Shown one piece after another: positions 41,332 through 50,514 of a DNA stretch of 64,000 bases. The number at the start of each line of letters is the position of its first letter. The stretch's first letter is position 1. The stretch covers positions 195,890 to 259,889 of the forward strand of contig NZ_JAZDCH010000004.1 of the NCBI RefSeq assembly GCF_036311905.1, read 5' to 3'. The notes below the pieces were generated by a model that was not told the origin of the DNA, ran no database searches, and worked only from the letters and a program-made list of their open reading frames with translations. The DNA comes from Brachybacterium sp036311905. Its GTDB lineage: Bacteria > Actinomycetota > Actinomycetes > Actinomycetales > Dermabacteraceae. The position numbers were made by a program, and so were the translations under genes.

Positions 41332-42669
41332 ATGGAACATCTCCACGACGACGTCATCCGCCGGGTCTCCGACAACGACGTGCGGTTCATCCGCCTGTGG
41401 TTCTGCGACATCGCGGGGACGCTCAAGTCGATCGCGATCTCCCCGTCGGACCTCGAGAACGCCTTCACCGAGGGGATCGGCATCGACGGCTCGACCGTCG
41501 AGGGGCTCACCCGCAGCTATGAGTCGGACATGATCCTGCGGCCCGACCCCGCGACCTTCGAGCTGCTCACCTGGCGCGGCGACACCAACGGCACCGCGCG
41601 GATGATGTGCGACGTCCTCACCCCCGACGGGGAGCCCGCCGCCTCGGACCCCCGGCGCGTGCTGCGCGACGCCCTGGCCCGCGCCGAGGAGAAGGGCCTC
41701 GAGCTCTACACCCACCCGGAGATCGAGTTCTACCTCTTCGAGGAGCCCTACGAGGTGGGGGAGCGACTGCGCCCCATCGACAGCGCCGGCTACTTCGACC
41801 ACGTCCACCGGGGACAGGGCCAGGACTTCCGCCGCACCGCGATCGAGCATCTCGAGGCGATGAACATCCAGGTCGAGTTCTCCCACCACGAGAACGGCCC
41901 GGGGCAGAACGAGATCGACCTGCGCTATGCGGACGCGCTGTCCACCGCGGACAACATCGTCACGCTGCGCACGGTGGTCAAGGAGGTCGCGCTCGGCATG
42001 GGACAGGTCGCCTCCTTCATGCCGAAGCCGATGATCGAGCACCCCGGCTCCGGGATGCACACCCACCTCTCACTCTTCCAGGGCGGCCGCAACGCCTTCC
42101 ACGAGCCCGGCGCCGAGTACGGGCTCTCGCGCCTGGGCCGCCAGTTCATCGCCGGGCTGCTGCGCCACGCCCCCGAGTACAGCGCCGTCACCAACCAGTG
42201 GGTGAACAGCTACAAGCGCCTGTGGGGCGCGCAGGAGGCCCCGAGCTACATCTGCTGGGGGCACAACAACCGGTCCGCGCTGGTGCGCGTCCCCTTCCAC
42301 AAGCCCACCAAGGGCACCAGCTCCCGCGTCGAGTTCCGCGGGCTGGACTCGGCGGCGAACCCGTACCTCGCCTTCGCCGTGCTGCTCGCCGCGGGCATGG
42401 CCGGCATCGAGGGCGAGTACGAGCTGCCCGAGGGGTCGGAGGACGCGGTCTGGGACCTCACGGAGCGCGAGCGCCGGGCCATGGGCATCGAGCCCCTGCC
42501 CACGGACCTCTTCCGCGCCCTGGAGAGCTTCGAGAGCTCCGAGCTGATGGCCTCGACGCTCGGCGAGCAGGTCTTCCAGTTCTTCCTGCGGGACAAGAAG
42601 CAGGAATGGCAGCGCTACCGCGAGCAGGTCACCGACTACGAGCTCGCCTCGACCTTCTCCCGGATCTGA
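41332..42669 (+). CDS. glnA2: Glutamine synthetase, GlnA2-like
   Basis: 445 residues from ATG 41332. Beta-grasp and catalytic domains of type I synthetase: IRLWFCDIAGTLKSIAISPS, GIGIDGSTVEGLTRSYESDM, EIEFYLFE, VEFSHHENGPGQNEIDLRYA, PGSGMHTHLSLFQGG, NSYKRLWGAQEAPSYICWGH, RVEFRGLDSAANPYLAFAVL. The tail lacks the NLYxLPxEE adenylylation Tyr motif, so it should not be a GlnE substrate. Adjacent to glnE, an order also found in Mycobacterium (glnA2-glnE). CAGACT 7 nt before the start suggests a leaderless mRNA. Confidence 0.93.
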   Translation: MEHLHDDVIRRVSDNDVRFIRLWFCDIAGTLKSIAISPSDLENAFTEGIGIDGSTVEGLTRSYESDMILRPDPATFELLTWRGDTNGTARMMCDVLTPDGEPAASDPRRVLRDALARAEEKGLELYTHPEIEFYLFEEPYEVGERLRPIDSAGYFDHVHRGQGQDFRRTAIEHLEAMNIQVEFSHHENGPGQNEIDLRYADALSTADNIVTLRTVVKEVALGMGQVASFMPKPMIEHPGSGMHTHLSLFQGGRNAFHEPGAEYGLSRLGRQFIAGLLRHAPEYSAVTNQWVNSYKRLWGAQEAPSYICWGHNNRSALVRVPFHKPTKGTSSRVEFRGLDSAANPYLAFAVLLAAGMAGIEGEYELPEGSEDAVWDLTERERRAMGIEPLPTDLFRALESFESSELMASTLGEQVFQFFLRDKKQEWQRYREQVTDYELASTFSRI

Positions 42670-42679
42670 GCGGCGCCGC

Positions 42680-45600
42680 ATGACCCCCGAGCCCTCCACC
42701 TCGACCGGGGCGCTGGCGCGCCTCGGTTTCTCGAGCACCGACCGGGTGCGCCGCTTCCTCGCCGATCCCGCCCTCGCGGCGCTCGGACCCGGGGCGCCGC
42801 TCGCGATCGGCGCCACCGCCGACGGGGACGACGCCGTGCTGGGCCTGCTGCGCCTCGCCGAGGCCGGCCACGCCGCCGGGCACGGGACGCTCGTGGACGA
42901 GTTCCTGGCGGGCGTCGGCACCGAAGGCACGCCGGGGGAGCGGCTCGTCCGCCTGCTCGGCACCTCGGTCGCGCTGGGCGACTTCCTCACCCGCCACCCG
43001 GAGCAGCTCGAGGCGCTCCGCGAAGGCGATGACCAGCTGCGCCTGTCCGGCGAGGAGGTGCGCACGGCGGTGCTCGAGGCCGTCGGCGCGGACCCGGAGG
43101 GCACCCCGCCGGTCGCCGCCCTCAGCGGCCGGGAGTCCCGGGACGCCCTGCGGGTGGTCTACCACCGTCGGCTGCTGCAGATCGCGGCGGCCGACGTCAT
43201 GGCGGCCGATCCGACCGCGCTGCAGCCGCAGGTCTCCGCCGCGCTCGCCGACCTCGCCGACGCCTCGCTCGACGCGGCCGCGGCGATCGCCCGGCGCTCG
43301 GTGGAGGGGCAGGAGCACGTGCGCTGGTCCGTGCTCGCGATGGGCAAGACCGGGGCGCGGGAGCTCAACTTCATCTCCGACGTGGACGTCCTGCACGTGG
43401 TCGCCCCCGCCGGTGAGGGCGAGGCGGCCTGCGACGAGGAGCAGCTGGTGGTGATCGGCTCGGCCCTCGCGCGGGAGCTCGCGCGGGTCTGCTCGGACCG
43501 CACCTCGGAGGGCTCCCTGTGGCAGGTCGACCCGAACCTGCGACCGGAGGGCAAGGACGGCCCGCTCGTGCGGACCCTGGACTCGTACCGCCGCTACTAC
43601 GAGCGGTGGGCGCAGTCCTGGGAGTTCCAGGCGCTGCTGAAGGCGCGCGCCGCCGCGGGCGACCGCGCGCTCGGCACCGCCTTCGAGGAGATGGTGGCGC
43701 CCTGGGTGCGGCAGGCCTCCACCCGTGACGGCTTCGTCGAGGACACCCGGGCGATGCGTCGCCGCGTCGTCGCCCACATCCCCCGCGGCGAGGCGGACCG
43801 CAACATCAAGCTCGGCCCGGGCGGACTGCGCGACGTCGAGTTCACGGTGCAGCTGCTGCAGATGGTGCACGGCCGCACCGTCGAGAACCTCCACCACCGC
43901 TCGACGCTCGAGGCCCTCGCCCGGCTCGGCGCGGAGGGGTTCATCTCCCGCGAGCACGTCGCGGAGATGGACGCCGCCTATCGCTTCCTGCGCTGCATCG
44001 AGCATCGCATGCAGCTGCACCGCCTGCGGCGCACCCAGGTGCTGCCCACGGCTCCCGTGGAGAAGCGCCGCCTGGCCCGCACCATGGGGCTCACGGTGGA
44101 GGCCTTCGATCAGCAGTATCAGCGCACCCGGCGCCGCGTGAGGCAGCTGCACGAGGAGATCTTCTACCGGCCGCTGCTCACCACCGCCGCGGCTCTCAGC
44201 GACGGCGAGATCGCGCTCAGCCCCGAGTCCGCCGGGGCCCGCCTCACGGCGATCGGCTACCGCGACGGCGCCCGCGCGCTGACCCACATCCAGGCCCTGA
44301 CCTCCGGTATCTCCCGGCGCGCGAAGATCCAGAAGCAGCTGCTCCCGGCGATGCTCGAGTGGTTCGCCGACGGCATCGACCCGGACCTGGGCCTGCTGGC
44401 CTTCCGTCGGCTCTCCGACACCATCGGCTCCGCCCATTGGTACCTGGGACTGCTGCGCGACTCCGGCCTGGCCGCCAAGCGGCTCACCCGGGTGCTCTCC
44501 GGCAGCCGCTTCGTGGGGGAGCAGCTCGAGCAGATCCCCGAGGGGGTGCGCTGGCTCGCCCGCGACGAGCAGCTGCGGCCCCTCGGCCGGGACCAGCTCG
44601 GACGGGAGTTCCTCGCGGTGATCACGCGGGTCGACACCGTCGAGGTCGCCCAGGAGGTCCTCCGGCGCACCCGCAACCGGGAGCTGCTGCGCATCGCCCT
44701 CGCGCACCTGACCGGGATCGCGACCCCGCGCGAGGTCGCCGTGGCCCTCACCGACCTCGCCGAGGCGGTGCTCGAGGCCGGCATGCTCGTGGCCCTGCAC
44801 GTGGTGGCCCGCGAACGGGGCGCGATCGCGGAGGGTGCCGAGACCCTCGACGAGGTCGACGAGGTCGACGAGGGCACTGCGCATCGTCTGCGGGAGAAGC
44901 GCTCGGACCCCGCCCGCGCTCTCGGGGTGGAGATGGCGATCCTGGGGATGGGCAGCTTCGGCGCCCGGGAGATGGGCTACTCCTCCGACGTGGACGTGCA
45001 ATTCCTCGTGCTCGACCGCGGCGCCGGCGAGGCGAACGGGGAGATCGGGATCGCGGTCGCGACCCAGATCCAGCGGATCCTCAACGCCCCGGCCGCGGGC
45101 GCCGACATGAAGGTCAACGCGGACCTGCGCCCCGAGGGGCGCAGCGGACTGCTCGCCCGCAGCCTCGAGGGCTGGGTGGACTACTACCGCCGCGACGCGC
45201 TGACCTGGGAGAAGCAGGCCCTGCTGCGGGCGCGGCCGGTCGTCGCCTCCGAGGCGGTCTCCGCCCGCCTCACCGAGGAGATGGATCGCCACCGGTACCC
45301 CGCCGGGGGCCTCGGTCCGATCGAGCGCCGCGAGATCACCCGGATGAAGGCCCGCGTCGAGTCCGAGCGGCTGCCCCGCGGGGCGGACCCGCTGCGCCAG
45401 GTCAAGCTGGGTCGCGGCGGGATGACCGACGTGGAGTGGACGGTGCAGCTGCTCGCCCTCGAGCACGGGCACGAGGTCGAGGGGCTGCGCAGCCCCGGCA
45501 CCGTCGCGCAGCTCGAGGCGGCGGCGGAGGCGGAGCTGCTGCCCGGGCGGGAGGCGCGGGAGCTGATCGACGCGTGGATACTCGCCTGGCAGATCCGCCG

Positions 45601-45787
45601 CGGGCTCTTCCTGTGGAAGGGGCGAGAGGGGGTCGTGCTGCCGACGGACCGGATCGAGCTGCGCGCCCTCGCGCTCCTGATCGACGGCCCGGACGCGACC
45701 GCCCTCGCCCTCGAGGAGCGCTACCTGCGGCTGACCCGCCGGGCGCGGGCGATCGCCGAGCGGGTCATCTTCGGCACGGAGGAGTGA
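42680..45787 (+). CDS. glnE: Glutamine synthetase adenylyltransferase/deadenylyltransferase
   Basis: 1035 residues, 10 nt after glnA2. Two nucleotidyltransferase domains: LAMGKTGARELNFISDVDVL with VDPNLRPEGKDGPLVRTLDS (N-terminal, deadenylylase) and ILGMGSFGAREMGYSSDVDV with ADLRPEGRSGLLARSLEGW (C-terminal, adenylylase). Both Asp pairs are intact. KLGPGGLRDVEFTVQLLQMV and KLGRGGMTDVEWTVQLLALE are the matching helical parts. Its target is the adenylylatable GlnA1 encoded at 56.7-58.1 kb. Signals come from PII (GlnB/GlnK), not in this window. Confidence 0.97.
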   Translation: MTPEPSTSTGALARLGFSSTDRVRRFLADPALAALGPGAPLAIGATADGDDAVLGLLRLAEAGHAAGHGTLVDEFLAGVGTEGTPGERLVRLLGTSVALGDFLTRHPEQLEALREGDDQLRLSGEEVRTAVLEAVGADPEGTPPVAALSGRESRDALRVVYHRRLLQIAAADVMAADPTALQPQVSAALADLADASLDAAAAIARRSVEGQEHVRWSVLAMGKTGARELNFISDVDVLHVVAPAGEGEAACDEEQLVVIGSALARELARVCSDRTSEGSLWQVDPNLRPEGKDGPLVRTLDSYRRYYERWAQSWEFQALLKARAAAGDRALGTAFEEMVAPWVRQASTRDGFVEDTRAMRRRVVAHIPRGEADRNIKLGPGGLRDVEFTVQLLQMVHGRTVENLHHRSTLEALARLGAEGFISREHVAEMDAAYRFLRCIEHRMQLHRLRRTQVLPTAPVEKRRLARTMGLTVEAFDQQYQRTRRRVRQLHEEIFYRPLLTTAAALSDGEIALSPESAGARLTAIGYRDGARALTHIQALTSGISRRAKIQKQLLPAMLEWFADGIDPDLGLLAFRRLSDTIGSAHWYLGLLRDSGLAAKRLTRVLSGSRFVGEQLEQIPEGVRWLARDEQLRPLGRDQLGREFLAVITRVDTVEVAQEVLRRTRNRELLRIALAHLTGIATPREVAVALTDLAEAVLEAGMLVALHVVARERGAIAEGAETLDEVDEVDEGTAHRLREKRSDPARALGVEMAILGMGSFGAREMGYSSDVDVQFLVLDRGAGEANGEIGIAVATQIQRILNAPAAGADMKVNADLRPEGRSGLLARSLEGWVDYYRRDALTWEKQALLRARPVVASEAVSARLTEEMDRHRYPAGGLGPIERREITRMKARVESERLPRGADPLRQVKLGRGGMTDVEWTVQLLALEHGHEVEGLRSPGTVAQLEAAAEAELLPGREARELIDAWILAWQIRRGLFLWKGREGVVLPTDRIELRALALLIDGPDATALALEERYLRLTRRARAIAERVIFGTEE

Positions 45788-45962
45788 CCCGCCCGTCGGG
45801 CCCCGCGCGGCTGTGACGCGGCGGGCATCCGCGGCGCGTCCCGCCTGCCCCAGCGCCCGTCGGCGTCGCCCAGCGCGTACCGTGAGCGGGTCCCCGATGC
45901 CGCGCGCCGCGCCGTTCCCCCGGCTGTGCCGTGCCGTCGCCCGTCGTCCCGCTCGAGGAGCC

Positions 45963-46880
45963 ATGACCACCCCTTCGCTCAGCGCTGACACCCCGCGCGG
46001 CCGCATGTACCGCCTCGAGCCCGACGGCCCGCTCATGTTCCCCTCGATCACGACCGTCGCCGGGATGCGCGCCAAGGACCACCTCCAGGGCTGGTACGCG
46101 ACGATGGCCTCGAAGCGGGCCCTGGAGATGTACTCCTGGCTGGATCGGAACCCCGCGCGCGCCGCTGCCGAGATCTCGCGAGTGACCCGCGACAAGTGGG
46201 GATCGCAGAAGCGGATCGCCGCCGCGGCCGAGGAGTACACCCGCACCGCCGCGGACTTCGGCACCCTCGTCCACGCCGCGTGCGAGCTGTGGGGGCGCAG
46301 CGGCTCCCGCCCCTCCGAGTCCGAGATCGAGGGCCTCGCCGACGGCATGCGCAGCGCCCAGGGCGCCTTCGCGACGGAGAAGAGCCCACAGGCGCTCCAG
46401 CAGCGGGTCGCGGTGCGGCTGGACGGCTACGGCGCGTTCCTCGACGACTACCAGCCGGAGTTCGTGGAGATCGAACAGACGGTCGTCAACCGCACCGTCG
46501 GCTACGCGGGCACCACCGACGCGATCGTGCGGATCGGGAACACGCTGCTCAGCGCGGACATCAAGACCTCGAAGAAGGTGCGAGGCGACTACGCCCTTCA
46601 GGGCGTCGCGGTGGTGCGCGCCGAGGAGCTGGTCGACGACGACGGCACCCTGCGCGAGATGCCGGAGCTGACCGGGGCCTTCATCATCCATCTGCCGGAG
46701 GCGGGCGGGTACCGGGCGGTGCCGCTGCGCACCGGGGATGCCGAGTTCGAGGTGTTCCGCGCGCTGCGGGCCGCCTGGTCGTTCGAGCCCGACGAGTGCG
46801 CGCTGCCCGAGGCGTCCTCTTCGAAGGACCTGCTGCTGTCCCTGCTGCGCGCCAAGGGCGGGCTCGACGGCATCGCCTGA
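45963..46880 (+). CDS. PD-(D/E)XK nuclease superfamily protein
   Basis: 305 residues from ATG 45963. Fold cues of the RecB/Cas4-like family: MFPSITTVAGM, GTLVHAACELW (motif with His), EIEQTVVNRTVGYAGTTDAI (acidic residue after G-T-T) and LSADIKTSKKVRGDYALQGV (D-x-K catalytic pair, then the QxxxY-like QGVA). Known: such stand-alone proteins are exonucleases of phage or repair type; this chromosomal copy is of unknown role. No helicase or Cas gene nearby. The Shine-Dalgarno GAGGAG is unusually close to the ATG. Confidence 0.8.
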   Translation: MTTPSLSADTPRGRMYRLEPDGPLMFPSITTVAGMRAKDHLQGWYATMASKRALEMYSWLDRNPARAAAEISRVTRDKWGSQKRIAAAAEEYTRTAADFGTLVHAACELWGRSGSRPSESEIEGLADGMRSAQGAFATEKSPQALQQRVAVRLDGYGAFLDDYQPEFVEIEQTVVNRTVGYAGTTDAIVRIGNTLLSADIKTSKKVRGDYALQGVAVVRAEELVDDDGTLREMPELTGAFIIHLPEAGGYRAVPLRTGDAEFEVFRALRAAWSFEPDECALPEASSSKDLLLSLLRAKGGLDGIA

Positions 46881-46901
46881 GCCGCCCGTCCCCTCCCCGG
46901 C

Positions 46902-47525
46902 TCATTCGGGCCGCAGCATCCCCTCGGCCCGCGCCCGGGCGACCGCCTCGGTGCGGCTGGTGACGCCCAGCTTGTCGAAGATGTGCACGAGGTGGGTCTT
47001 CACCGTCGCCTGGGAGAGGAAGAGCTCGCTCGCGATGGCGGCGTTGGTGCGCCCCGCGGCGACCAGTGCGAGCACCTCGAGCTCGCGCGAGGAGAGGGAG
47101 TGCCCACCGTCGCGGCGCTGCAGCCGGCGGGAGATCCGCGGGTCCAGGGCGGAGCCCTCCGTGCGGGCGCGGCGCACCGCCGCCACCAGCTCCTCGGCGG
47201 GGGAGTCCTTGAGCAGGTACCCCCTCGCCCCGGCGTCCATCGCGGCGGTGACGTCCTGGTCGTTGTCGTAGGTGGTCAGCACCAGCACCGCGGGCGGCGG
47301 GTCGAGGGCGACGAGCTCGGCGATGATCTCAGTGCCGCGCACGCTGCCGGCCCCGTAGGAGAGATCCAGCAGTACCACGTCCGGGTGGACCGATCGGGCG
47401 AGCAGCAGTGCCTCCGCGGCGGTCGCAGCCTCGGCGACCACCTCGAGATCCTCCTCGGCGGCGAGCACGGCGAGCAGGCCGCGGCGCACGATCGCGTGGT
47501 CGTCGGACAGCAGGATGCGGATCAT
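46902..47525 (-). CDS. NarL/LuxR-type response regulator
   Basis: 207 residues. Receiver domain: IRILLSDDHAIVRRGLLAVL, phospho-acceptor Asp in DVVLLDLSYGAG, switch Thr in LVLTTYD, Lys in GYLLKDSPAEEL. C-terminal LuxR HTH: SLSSRELEVLALVAAGRTNA, AIASELFLSQATVKTHLVHI, FDKLGVTSRTEAV. Start overlaps the kinase stop by 4 nt (ATGA). The divergent TetR/ABC-exporter operon on the other side of the kinase gene is a possible target. Confidence 0.95.
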   Translation of the reverse strand: MIRILLSDDHAIVRRGLLAVLAAEEDLEVVAEAATAAEALLLARSVHPDVVLLDLSYGAGSVRGTEIIAELVALDPPPAVLVLTTYDNDQDVTAAMDAGARGYLLKDSPAEELVAAVRRARTEGSALDPRISRRLQRRDGGHSLSSRELEVLALVAAGRTNAAIASELFLSQATVKTHLVHIFDKLGVTSRTEAVARARAEGMLRPE

Positions 47526-48820
47526 CGGGTCTCCTCGGTCGCGGGCGGGGACGCCTCCGGCAGCGGGTGATCCGGTCCGGGCTCCCGGTCGGTGAGCGGC
47601 GCGGCGGGCAGGATCACCTGCACCGCGGTGCCCTCCCCGGGAGCTGACTCGACCACCAGCGACCCGCCCACGGAGGCGGCCCGGGCCCGGGCGGAGCGGA
47701 GGCCGAAGCCTGCTGCGGTCTGCGGGTCGAAGCCGCGCCCGTCGTCGACCACGTCGAGGATCAGCAGGCCGCTGTCGCGGGCGATGCTCACGCCGATCCG
47801 TCGGGCATCGGCGTGCTGCACGGCGTTGGCGAGCAGCGACTCGACCAGGCGCAGCAGGGCCCGGGAGCTGCTGCGGGGCAGGGCGTCGAGCTCCGCCGCC
47901 TCCAGATCCAGGCGCAACCGGGTCTCGAGCCCGCCGACGGCGCCGGCCTCGTCGAGGAGGACGCGCAGGTGTGCGGCGAGCTCGGCACCGACGGGGGAGT
48001 CGGCGTCCCCCGCGTCGACGAAGCGACGGGTCTGGCCGCCGGTGCGGGCGGCCGTGGTGCGCGCCTCCTGCACCAGGCGCCGGGTCTCGACGAGATCCTC
48101 GCGGGCCAGGGCCCTCTCGGCGGCGTCGAGCAGGAGGTGGATGGACTGCACGGATTGGGCGACGGTGTCGTGCAGCTCGGAGGCGATGCGGTCGCGCTCG
48201 GCGGCAGTGGCGGCTGCTCGGGTCTGCTCCGCGATGGTGTCGCGGGCCTCGCCGAGCTGACGAGCCAGGCGCGTGCGCCGGTCCACCTCGTGCTGCAGCG
48301 CCCGCACGGTGAGCACGACCGCGAGCGCGACACCGGCGCCGATCACCGGGCCGATGAGCTCGCCGAGGCCGGGATCCGCGGACCAGGCCGTGAACCCGGC
48401 GACGGCGAGGGCGGTCACCAGCGCGAGGGCGAGCACCCCGCCGAGGATCGGCAGGGCGTAGAGCACCGCGAAGTCGAGGCCGAAGGCGATCCACACCGCG
48501 TTCGGGGAGAGCAGGAAGCCGACAGCCCACACCGCGATCGAGGGGAGCAGATAGCCCAGCGCCCACCAGCTGCCGTCGGGACCGGGGGAGTGCCGCAGGG
48601 CGCGTCGCGCCCCGAGGGAGTAGACGGTCGTGAACACAGCGAGCAGCCCGACGAGGCCGAGGTCGGGCCCGCTCGCGGGCGGGGCGAGGGTGATCGCGGC
48701 GACGACCAGCACCAGCAGGTAGACGAGCGCGTGCACCGCCCAGCGCAGGGCGGCGGCGAAGGGCACGGCCGCGAGGTCCGCGGCATGGTCCACGGGTGGA
48801 GTCGGCGTGCCGGTCGTCAT
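47522..48820 (-). CDS. Sensor histidine kinase (HisKA_3 type)
   Basis: 432 residues. N-terminal membrane part of about five to six segments (ALVYLLVLVVAAITLA, LGLVGLLAVFTTVYSLGA, LGYLLPSIAVWAVGFLL, FAVLYALPILGGVLALALVT, LIGPVIGAGVALAVVLTV), then coiled coil and HisKA_3 with phospho-His in ERDRIASELHDTVAQSVQSI. The HATPase domain shows LANAVQHADARRIGV (N box), LDVVDDGRGFDP (G1) and GFGLRSARARAASVGGSLVV. No extracytoplasmic sensor domain, so the signal is probably sensed within the membrane, as in LiaS/DesK-like kinases. Pairs with the overlapping response regulator. Confidence 0.95.
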   Translation of the reverse strand: MTTGTPTPPVDHAADLAAVPFAAALRWAVHALVYLLVLVVAAITLAPPASGPDLGLVGLLAVFTTVYSLGARRALRHSPGPDGSWWALGYLLPSIAVWAVGFLLSPNAVWIAFGLDFAVLYALPILGGVLALALVTALAVAGFTAWSADPGLGELIGPVIGAGVALAVVLTVRALQHEVDRRTRLARQLGEARDTIAEQTRAAATAAERDRIASELHDTVAQSVQSIHLLLDAAERALAREDLVETRRLVQEARTTAARTGGQTRRFVDAGDADSPVGAELAAHLRVLLDEAGAVGGLETRLRLDLEAAELDALPRSSSRALLRLVESLLANAVQHADARRIGVSIARDSGLLILDVVDDGRGFDPQTAAGFGLRSARARAASVGGSLVVESAPGEGTAVQVILPAAPLTDREPGPDHPLPEASPPATEETR

Positions 48821-48845
48821 GGCGGCGACTGTATCGCCCCGTCAT

Positions 48846-48894
48846 TGAACATCTGTTCAGTGATTCCCTTGTGCTCCGATTGAACACGTGTATA
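48846..48894. promoter_or_regulatory. TetR-type operators and promoter of the ABC exporter operon
   Basis: Perfect palindrome TGAACA-TC-TGTTCA (48846-48859) and an imperfect second copy TGAACA-CG-TGTATA (48881-48894), 35 bp apart. The second overlaps a likely -10 TATAGC (48891-48896) with TTGTGC 16 bp upstream. Best reading: sites for the adjacent TetR regulator, controlling its own operon and perhaps the divergent kinase gene. Confidence 0.75.
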
Positions 48895-48922
48895 GCCTGG
48901 TGGCGATGCACGAGGGGGGCAG

Positions 48923-49561
48923 ATGAGCGACCGAGGACGGACCGACGAGCACATCCTCCGCGCCGCGCTGGCGCGTTTCGCGGTGGAGGGCCTTCGTGCC
49001 CCGCTGCGCCGCGTCGCCGAGGACGCCGGTGTCAGCGCGGGGCTGATCATCCACCACTTCGGCACCCGCGACGCCCTGCTGGCCGCCTGCGACGCCCACG
49101 CCCTCGAGATCGCGCGCCGCGAGAAGACGAAGGTGGTCACCGGGGACTCCGCGGCATTGCTGACCCAGCTCGCCCAGGCCGAGGAGTACGCCCCCGTCGT
49201 CGGCTACGTGCTCCGCCGCCTGCAGGCCGGCGGTCCGCTCGCCCAGCAGCTGGTGGGCGACTTCGTGGACGACGCCGCGGCCTATCTCGCCGCGGGGGAG
49301 GAGACGGGCACGATCTCCCCGAGCCGGGATCCGAAGGCCCGCGCCCAGGTGCTCACCGAGATGGCCCTCGGAGCCCTGGTGCTGCAGCTCCCCGGCGACG
49401 CCGACCCGCTCGACCTCGAGGACCTGCCGCGCTGGATGCGCGACTACTCCACGAAGATCCTGCTGCCCGTGCTCGAGCTGTACACCCAGCCCCTGCTCAC
49501 CGACGCCACCCTGCTCGAGGCCGTCCTGGCCGAGCAGCCCCCCGAAGGAGGCACTCCATGA
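48923..49561 (+). CDS. TetR-family regulator
   Basis: 212 residues. N-terminal TetR helix-turn-helix: RTDEHILRAALARFAVEGLR, APLRRVAEDAGVSAGLIIHH, FGTRDALLAACDAHALEIAR. All-helical ligand domain follows. First gene of tetR-ABC ATPase-ABC permease with ATGA overlaps at both junctions, a common arrangement for drug-efflux operons whose repressor senses the exported compound. Palindromes at 48846-48894 are its likely sites. Confidence 0.95.
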   Translation: MSDRGRTDEHILRAALARFAVEGLRAPLRRVAEDAGVSAGLIIHHFGTRDALLAACDAHALEIARREKTKVVTGDSAALLTQLAQAEEYAPVVGYVLRRLQAGGPLAQQLVGDFVDDAAAYLAAGEETGTISPSRDPKARAQVLTEMALGALVLQLPGDADPLDLEDLPRWMRDYSTKILLPVLELYTQPLLTDATLLEAVLAEQPPEGGTP

Positions 49562-50514
49562 CCACGCCCGACAGCGCGATCAGCATCCACGACCTGACCA
49601 AGACCTTCGGCTCCTCCACCGCCCTCGACGGCTTCTCCCTCGAGGTCCCCGTCGGTGAGGTCACCGGCTTCCTCGGCCCCAACGGCGCCGGGAAGTCCAC
49701 CACCATCCGCATCGTGCTGGGACTGCTGCGCGCGACGTCTGGCCGAGTGACCGTGCTGGGCATGGACCCCTGGGGTCGGGCCGTGCAGATCCACCGCCGC
49801 CTGGCCTACGTCCCCGGGGACACGAGCCTCTGGCCGAGTCTGACCGGCGGCGAGGCGATCGACGTGCTCACCCGCTTCGAGCGCTCCGCCGCCTCCCGCG
49901 CCCGGCGCGAGGAGCTCATCGAACGCTTCGAGCTGGATCCCACCAAGCGCTGCCGCACCTACTCCAAGGGCAACCGGCAGAAGGTCTCCCTGATCGCCGC
50001 GCTGAGCCGCGACGTGGACCTCTACGTCATGGACGAGCCGACCTCGGGCCTGGACCCGCTGATGGAGGCGATCTTCACCGACGAGGTGAGCGCTCTGCGC
50101 GCCGCCGGCCGCACCGTGCTGCTCTCCAGCCACATCCTCGCCGAGGTGGAGAAGCTGTGCGACCGAGTCACGATCATCCGCTCGGGGACGGACGTGGAGA
50201 GCGGCACGCTCGCCGAACTGCGCCACCTCACCCGCTCCACCGTCTCCGTCGTCCTCGACGGAGACCCCCAGCCCCTGCGGGACCTGCGCGGCGTCCACGA
50301 CCTCGTCGCCGAGGCGGGACGGGTGCGCTTCGACGTCGATGACGCCGCGCTCCACGACGTCCTGCCGGTGCTCACCGCACTCGATGCGCGCAGCCTCACG
50401 ATCACCCCGCCCTCCCTCGAGGACCTCTTCCTGCGCCACTACGGCGAGGACCTCTCCACCTCCACCGCGGGCGCCTCCGCCGCAGGAGCGGCCGCCGCGG
50501 GAGCCCGCTCATGA
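49558..50514 (+). CDS. ABC transporter ATP-binding protein
   Basis: 318 residues, overlapping the tetR stop by 4 nt. Walker A FLGPNGAGKSTTIR; signature YSKGNRQKVSLIAAL (a non-canonical LSGGQ loop of the DrrA/NatA kind); Walker B DVDLYVMDEPTSGLDPLMEA; switch His in VLLSSHILAEVEKLCDR. A C-terminal DrrA-like extension (VSVVLDGDPQPLRDLRG...) precedes a low-complexity Ala tail. Powers the large permease encoded next, most likely an exporter for a drug-like compound. Confidence 0.95.
   Translation: MTTPDSAISIHDLTKTFGSSTALDGFSLEVPVGEVTGFLGPNGAGKSTTIRIVLGLLRATSGRVTVLGMDPWGRAVQIHRRLAYVPGDTSLWPSLTGGEAIDVLTRFERSAASRARREELIERFELDPTKRCRTYSKGNRQKVSLIAALSRDVDLYVMDEPTSGLDPLMEAIFTDEVSALRAAGRTVLLSSHILAEVEKLCDRVTIIRSGTDVESGTLAELRHLTRSTVSVVLDGDPQPLRDLRGVHDLVAEAGRVRFDVDDAALHDVLPVLTALDARSLTITPPSLEDLFLRHYGEDLSTSTAGASAAGAAAAGARS

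Noticed and set aside
42629..46348. 1239-codon open frame on the minus strand opposite glnE
   Set aside because: Mirror of the glnE codon bias; glnE itself shows both nucleotidyltransferase domains, so the antisense frame is a shadow.
45963..46880. Cas4 protein
   Set aside because: The PD-(D/E)XK motifs are present but there is no C-terminal four-Cys iron-sulfur cluster, no CRISPR array and no other cas gene nearby.
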